DNA of 64,000 nucleotides from Ornithinibacillus contaminans (GTDB lineage Bacteria; Bacillota; Bacilli; Bacillales; Amphibacillaceae). The stretch spans positions 1 through 64,000 of the forward strand of contig NZ_LDPV02000050.1 in NCBI RefSeq assembly GCF_001038425.2, read 5' to 3'. Position numbers and translations under genes: made by a program. This document shows, piece after piece, positions 59,832 to 64,000 of this stretch. Within the stretch, counting starts at the first letter, position 1. Each line of letters begins with the position of its first letter. The notes under the pieces were generated by a model. The model had not been told where the DNA came from. It saw nothing but the letters and a program-made list of their open reading frames with translations, and did no database searches.

Positions 59832-61316
59832 TTATGGCAAATCGGATGCACCCATTAAGTAGCGATCACATTCTCTAGCCGCTTCTCTTCCTTCATGGAT
59901 TGCCCATACAATTAAGCTTTGTCCTCTGCGCATATCTCCCGCAGCAAAGATTCCCTCAATATTTGTTGTATAGTCCCCGTATGATGCTTTCACAGTGGAA
60001 TTTGAATTGGTTTCAATTTCCAGCTGCTTTAGTAGCTGCTGATCTGGACCTTGGAATCCAATCGCAATAAGTACCAAGTCTGCTGGCCATACCTTTTCCG
60101 TACCTGGAATTTCTTCTCGAAGCTTTTGCCCATTTTCATAGCGAGTTCGAACATTAATCGTATGCACTTCTTTAATATGGCCATTTTCATCACCGACTAA
60201 TTTTTTGGTCATAACCGCAAATGCACGGGGGTCTTCCCCAAATTTACTGGTTGCCTCTTTATGACCATATTCCACGCGGTGAATAATTGGATATTGTGGC
60301 CACGGATTTGTACTTTCGTCTCGAGTAGGTGCTTTTTGTTCATAAATATCAAACTGGGTTAGGCTTCGGCAGTTGTGACGAACCGCAGTCGCTAAGCAGT
60401 CGGTACCAGTATCGCCACCACCAATAACGATGACATCCTTATCCGTTGCAGAGATAAACTGGCCATCCTCCAGGTCTGAATCGAGTAAACTCTTCGTGTT
60501 CGCATGCAGGAAGTCCATTGCAACGTGAACCCCTTTTAGATTACTTCCTGGCACTTCCATATTCCGATGGACTGTTGCACCACCTGTTAAGATGGTAGCG
60601 TCAAAGTCCATCTGTAGCTTGTCAACCGAATAATCCGTTCCAACTTCTGTATTGGTGACGAATCGAATGCCCTCTTCTTGCAACAGGTTTACACGTCGTT
60701 CTACAATTTCATATGGCAGCTTCATCTCCGGAATACCATAAGTCAATAACCCACCCACACGATCGTCGCGTTCAAATACGGTAACCTTATGCCCTGCCTT
60801 ATTTAACTGAGCGGCAGCCGCTAATCCAGCAGGCCCAGAGCCAACGACCGCTACCTTTTTACTGGTACGCTTCTTCGGAGGATTCGGTGTTATCCACCCT
60901 TCTTCAAAGCCCTTCTCCACAATCGCTCGTTCAACAGATTTGATTGCTACTGGCGGCTCATTAATTCCAAGTACACATGCGCCTTCACAAGGCGCTGGGC
61001 AAGCAATACCCGTAAATTCTGGAAAGTTATTTTTATCCTGTGCACGCAAAAGTGCTTCGTGCCATTTCCCTTCATAGACTAAGTGATTCCATTCAGGAAT
61101 GAGATGGTTTAATGGACATCCGGTTGTAACACCATTCAGTTCTAGTCCTACATGACAGGTCGGCACTCCACAGCTCATGCATCGCGCACCTTGAATACGG
61201 ACCTCTTTGTCAGGCATTGGTTCGGTATAATCCTTCCAGTCCTTAATCCGAATAGCTGGGTTCCGTTCCCTTCTCGTTTTCCGATCATATTCCATGAATC
61301 CTGTCTGTTTACCCAT
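59832..61316 (-). CDS. gltD: Glutamate synthase small subunit
   Basis: 494 residues. N-terminal 4Fe-4S region with CMSCGVPTCH (about 46-55) and CPAPCEGACVLG (about 105-116), FAD site VVGSGPAGLAAA (about 156-167) and NADPH site VIGGGDTGTD (about 292). It passes electrons from NADPH to the large subunit, which makes glutamate from glutamine and 2-oxoglutarate. Strong GGAGGG site; 24 bases after gltB. Confidence 0.95.
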   Translation of the reverse strand: MGKQTGFMEYDRKTRRERNPAIRIKDWKDYTEPMPDKEVRIQGARCMSCGVPTCHVGLELNGVTTGCPLNHLIPEWNHLVYEGKWHEALLRAQDKNNFPEFTGIACPAPCEGACVLGINEPPVAIKSVERAIVEKGFEEGWITPNPPKKRTSKKVAVVGSGPAGLAAAAQLNKAGHKVTVFERDDRVGGLLTYGIPEMKLPYEIVERRVNLLQEEGIRFVTNTEVGTDYSVDKLQMDFDATILTGGATVHRNMEVPGSNLKGVHVAMDFLHANTKSLLDSDLEDGQFISATDKDVIVIGGGDTGTDCLATAVRHNCRSLTQFDIYEQKAPTRDESTNPWPQYPIIHRVEYGHKEATSKFGEDPRAFAVMTKKLVGDENGHIKEVHTINVRTRYENGQKLREEIPGTEKVWPADLVLIAIGFQGPDQQLLKQLEIETNSNSTVKASYGDYTTNIEGIFAAGDMRRGQSLIVWAIHEGREAARECDRYLMGASDLP

Positions 61317-61340
61317 TCGTACCCTCCTCTCATGTATGCA

Positions 61341-64000
61341 TTAGCTGGATGTAATTTTTTCAATCGTTCGAGATGCTTTTGGTAGTAGTTCACTTTTAGT
61401 CATAAAGCTATCTTCCGATGGTGCAAGATGCATTTCCTCATAAGCTTGCATTTCCGCATCAAATTTTGATAGTCCCATTGCGAGTAATGATTTAATCCTC
61501 GCCTGCATTTTGGCATAGACTTTCGGAATAACGCGAATGAATTTATCAGCATTCTTATCCCAGTAGGATAAAATCCGCTCCGCATGAGTACTATTGGTGT
61601 AGCGCACATGCTTTTCAATCAAGCCATACACTTCATCTACTTCGGATAAATCCTGCAGTCCTTGGATATGAACCATTTCTGGATTTACCTTTTCTCGGAA
61701 CGTTCCATCCTCATCAAATATATAGGCGACTCCACCAGACATTCCTGCGGCAAAATTTTTACCCGTTTCACCTAAGACTACGACTCTACCACCAGTCATA
61801 TATTCACAGCCATGGTCACCAACACCCTCTACCACAACATTTGCACCACTATTCCGAACACAAAAGCGTTCACCAGCGATACCATGTATAAACGCTTCCC
61901 CTGATGTCGCTCCGTAGAAGGCAACATTACCGATAATGATATTCTTTTCTGGCTGGAAGGTGACGACTGGATCTGGATGTACGATGATTTTCCCGCCTGA
62001 CAATCCTTTTCCAACAAAATCATTCGCATCACCAGTTAGCTTCAAGGTAATCCCTTTTGGAATGTAAGCACCAAAGCTCTGTCCCGCTGAGCCACTAAAG
62101 TTTAATGTGACCGTATCCTCTGGCAAACCGGCTTCCCCGTAATGCTTTGTAATTCTACTACCTAACAAGGTACCCGTTGCCCGGTGGATATTTCGAATGG
62201 CGGTAGTGAAATTCACACGTTTCCCTTCTTTAAATAACCACCTGCAATTTGGTATTAACTCCTGATAATCCAAGGTTTTGTCAATTCCGTGATCTTGTTC
62301 TATCCTTTTGTAATTAGCGGTATTTCGCGTATGCTCTGGCTGATACAATAAAGCCGTTAGATCAATTCCATTTGCCTTCCAATGATCAATTGCCTCATTC
62401 GCCTCCAGAATATCAGTACGCCCAACCATTTCCTCAATAGTTCTAAACCCTAATGCCGCCATAATCTCCCTTGTTTCCATCGCGATGAATTTCATGAAGT
62501 TCACAACATGTGCCGGATCTCCAGCAAAATTTTTCCGGAGTTCTGGATTTTGCGTCGCAATCCCAACAGGGCATGTATCTAAATGACAAACACGCATCAT
62601 GACACATCCTAAGGCAACTAACGGAGCAGTTGAAAAACCAAATTCCTCGGCACCAAGTAACGTCGCGATTACGACGTCACGTCCAGTCATCATCTTCCCA
62701 TCCGCTTCCACCGCAATTCGGTCACGCAATCCATTTAGAAGTAAGGTTTGGTGTGTCTCGGCTAATCCGATTTCCCATGGCAGCCCAGCATGCTTTAGAC
62801 TTGTATTTGGCGCTGCACCTGTGCCACCATCATAGCCACTAATTAACACATGATCAGCACGTCCCTTGGCTACACCTGCGGCTATTGTTCCAACACCGAC
62901 AGCAGATACTAGCTTCACACTAATCCGGGCTTCTGGATTCGTATTTTTCAAATTGAAAATTAACTCTGCTAAATCTTCAATCGAATAAATATCATGGTGT
63001 GGTGGGGGGGAAATTAATTCCACACCTGTTGTTGAGCCACGCACTTCGGCCACCCATGGGTATACCTTTTTACCTGGGAGATGACCCCCTTCTCCAGGCT
63101 TCGCACCTTGTGCCACTTTGATCTGGATCTCATCTGCATTCACTAGATAACTACTCGTCACACCGAATCTACCAGAGGCAACTTGTTTAATCGCACTCCT
63201 TCTTAAATCACCATTTTCATCTGGTGTATAGCGATCACTCGATTCGCCGCCTTCACCAGAATTACTTTTACCACCTATGCGATTCATTGCAATTGCAAGT
63301 GCTTCATGTGCTTCTTTACTAATCGCCCCAAAGGACATGGCACCTGTCTTAAACCGAGCACAAATCGCCTCAACTGACTCCACCTCGTCGATTGGAATTG
63401 GTTGTCGTTGCTTAAATTGGAGCAATCCTCGTAATGATTGTAGATTTTCTTTTTCATCTGTCAGCATATTGGAATAGGTCTTGAACAAATCGTAGTCACC
63501 AGATCGAACCGCATGCTGGAGGGTCATGATTGTTTTCGGATTGTATTGATGATCTTCTCCACCTGCTCGGTACTGGTAATCATCGCCTTCCTCAAGTGAC
63601 TCATTACCGCCTCGGTTCTCCTTGAAGGCTTTCTCATGCCGAAGCATTACTTCCTTTTGAATAATACTTAACCCGATTCCACCCAATCTGGAGGCTGTTC
63701 CTGTGAAGTATTTGTCCACGACCTCGCTTGCAATACCGATTGCTTCAAAAATCTGTGCACCTCGGTAGCTTTGAATCGTAGATATTCCCATTTTGGATAA
63801 AATCTTTACAATCCCATCCGTAACAGAAGCAATATAGTTCGCTATTGCTTGTTCTGGTCCGTATGTGTCTATTTCCCCGTTTTCTACCAACGATTGGATC
63901 GTGTCAAATGCAATATACGGCGTGATTCCTTCTGCCCCATAGCCGATTAGGGCTGCAAAATGATGCACTTCTCTTGGTTCCCCAGACTCTATTAAAATAC
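61341..64000 (-). CDS. gltB: Glutamate synthase large subunit, 3' part
   Basis: The last ~886 codons are in the window; the frame continues past the right edge, and about 630 N-terminal residues (class II glutaminase and part of the central domain) are missing. Visible: the FMN-binding synthase domain ([38 protein letters not shown]), the 3Fe-4S cysteines in [17 protein letters not shown], and the C-terminal beta-helix (GGKIIVHP ... [29 protein letters not shown]). First visible gene of gltBD. Confidence 0.95.
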   Translation of the reverse strand, partial: ILIESGEPREVHHFAALIGYGAEGITPYIAFDTIQSLVENGEIDTYGPEQAIANYIASVTDGIVKILSKMGISTIQSYRGAQIFEAIGIASEVVDKYFTGTASRLGGIGLSIIQKEVMLRHEKAFKENRGGNESLEEGDDYQYRAGGEDHQYNPKTIMTLQHAVRSGDYDLFKTYSNMLTDEKENLQSLRGLLQFKQRQPIPIDEVESVEAICARFKTGAMSFGAISKEAHEALAIAMNRIGGKSNSGEGGESSDRYTPDENGDLRRSAIKQVASGRFGVTSSYLVNADEIQIKVAQGAKPGEGGHLPGKKVYPWVAEVRGSTTGVELISPPPHHDIYSIEDLAELIFNLKNTNPEARISVKLVSAVGVGTIAAGVAKGRADHVLISGYDGGTGAAPNTSLKHAGLPWEIGLAETHQTLLLNGLRDRIAVEADGKMMTGRDVVIATLLGAEEFGFSTAPLVALGCVMMRVCHLDTCPVGIATQNPELRKNFAGDPAHVVNFMKFIAMETREIMAALGFRTIEEMVGRTDILEANEAIDHWKANGIDLTALLYQPEHTRNTANYKRIEQDHGIDKTLDYQELIPNCRWLFKEGKRVNFTTAIRNIHRATGTLLGSRITKHYGEAGLPEDTVTLNFSGSAGQSFGAYIPKGITLKLTGDANDFVGKGLSGGKIIVHPDPVVTFQPEKNIIIGNVAFYGATSGEAFIHGIAGERFCVRNSGANVVVEGVGDHGCEYMTGGRVVVLGETGKNFAAGMSGGVAYIFDEDGTFREKVNPEMVHIQGLQDLSEVDEVYGLIEKHVRYTNSTHAERILSYWDKNADKFIRVIPKVYAKMQARIKSLLAMGLSKFDAEMQAYEEMHLAPSEDSFMTKSELLPKASRTIEKITSS

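Overview
The window is low-GC Firmicutes DNA. Gene content, ribosome-binding sites, frequent TTG/GTG starts, spo-type small proteins (YuzB-, YozO-like), a ywqA-type SNF2 protein, class Ib-type nrd genes and a yybP-ykoY riboswitch all point to the Bacillaceae, probably near Oceanobacillus/Virgibacillus/Lentibacillus. The genus cannot be settled from the sequence. Almost all genes are chromosomal housekeeping or catabolic genes; no phage, plasmid, CRISPR array, tRNA or rRNA gene was seen.

Layout. 1-6 kb: a long repeat element, two MATE exporters, a DUF1450 protein, a RidA + iron alcohol dehydrogenase pair, a lysozyme-like protein and a DnaA-box cluster. 6-11.5 kb: a TAXI-type TRAP transporter (binding protein, DUF1850 protein, fused permease) with a divergent regulator. 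11.6-16.3 kb: a SWIM/SNF2 helicase and an MFS transporter. 16.5-16.8 kb: a compact type I toxin-antitoxin locus not called by ordinary ORF finding, with a LexA-like box at the toxin promoter. 16.9-21.6 kb: a DeoR-controlled operon for a four-carbon acid sugar (DUF1537 kinase, PdxA2, GntP permease). 21.7-29 kb: SodC, YozO, DoxX, an NatAB/YhaQP-type ABC exporter, a DUF402 protein, a cell-wall amidase, and a TerC-family manganese exporter behind a yybP-ykoY riboswitch. 29-33 kb: ribonucleotide reductase nrdE-nrdI-nrdF behind paired NrdR boxes and a cobalamin riboswitch. 33-37.2 kb: a sirtuin and a decaying ABC uptake operon whose binding-protein gene carries a frameshift.

37.3-50.5 kb is a phenylacetate-degradation island: paaABCD, an EthD-like gene, paaF, paaG, an aldehyde dehydrogenase, paaH, a thiolase, a FabK-like flavoprotein and a two-gene E1 2-oxoacid dehydrogenase run as one 13-gene unit on the minus strand. 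paaX and paaI sit beyond the promoter. A shared 19-bp palindrome lies just downstream of the -10 boxes of both paaA and paaI and is the best candidate PaaX operator. paaK, paaE and a fused paaZ are not in the window.

51-54.7 kb holds the least expected gene set: an Asl-like ATP-grasp amino-acid ligase, a MurE paralogue that has lost MurE signature residues, an Asp/Glu racemase and a 64-residue protein, in one tight operon with its own terminator. It looks like a dedicated D-amino-acid ligation pathway. The end of the window has a diguanylate cyclase, an asparagine synthetase, rlmN, gltD and the 3' part of gltB (runs off the edge).

Two repeat families run through the intergenic regions: hairpin elements whose arms read GGGACATAAGT / ACTTATGTCCC (eight copies or remnants, long and short forms), and a degenerate roughly 20-bp CTGCTGAT tandem repeat found after two plus-strand genes.
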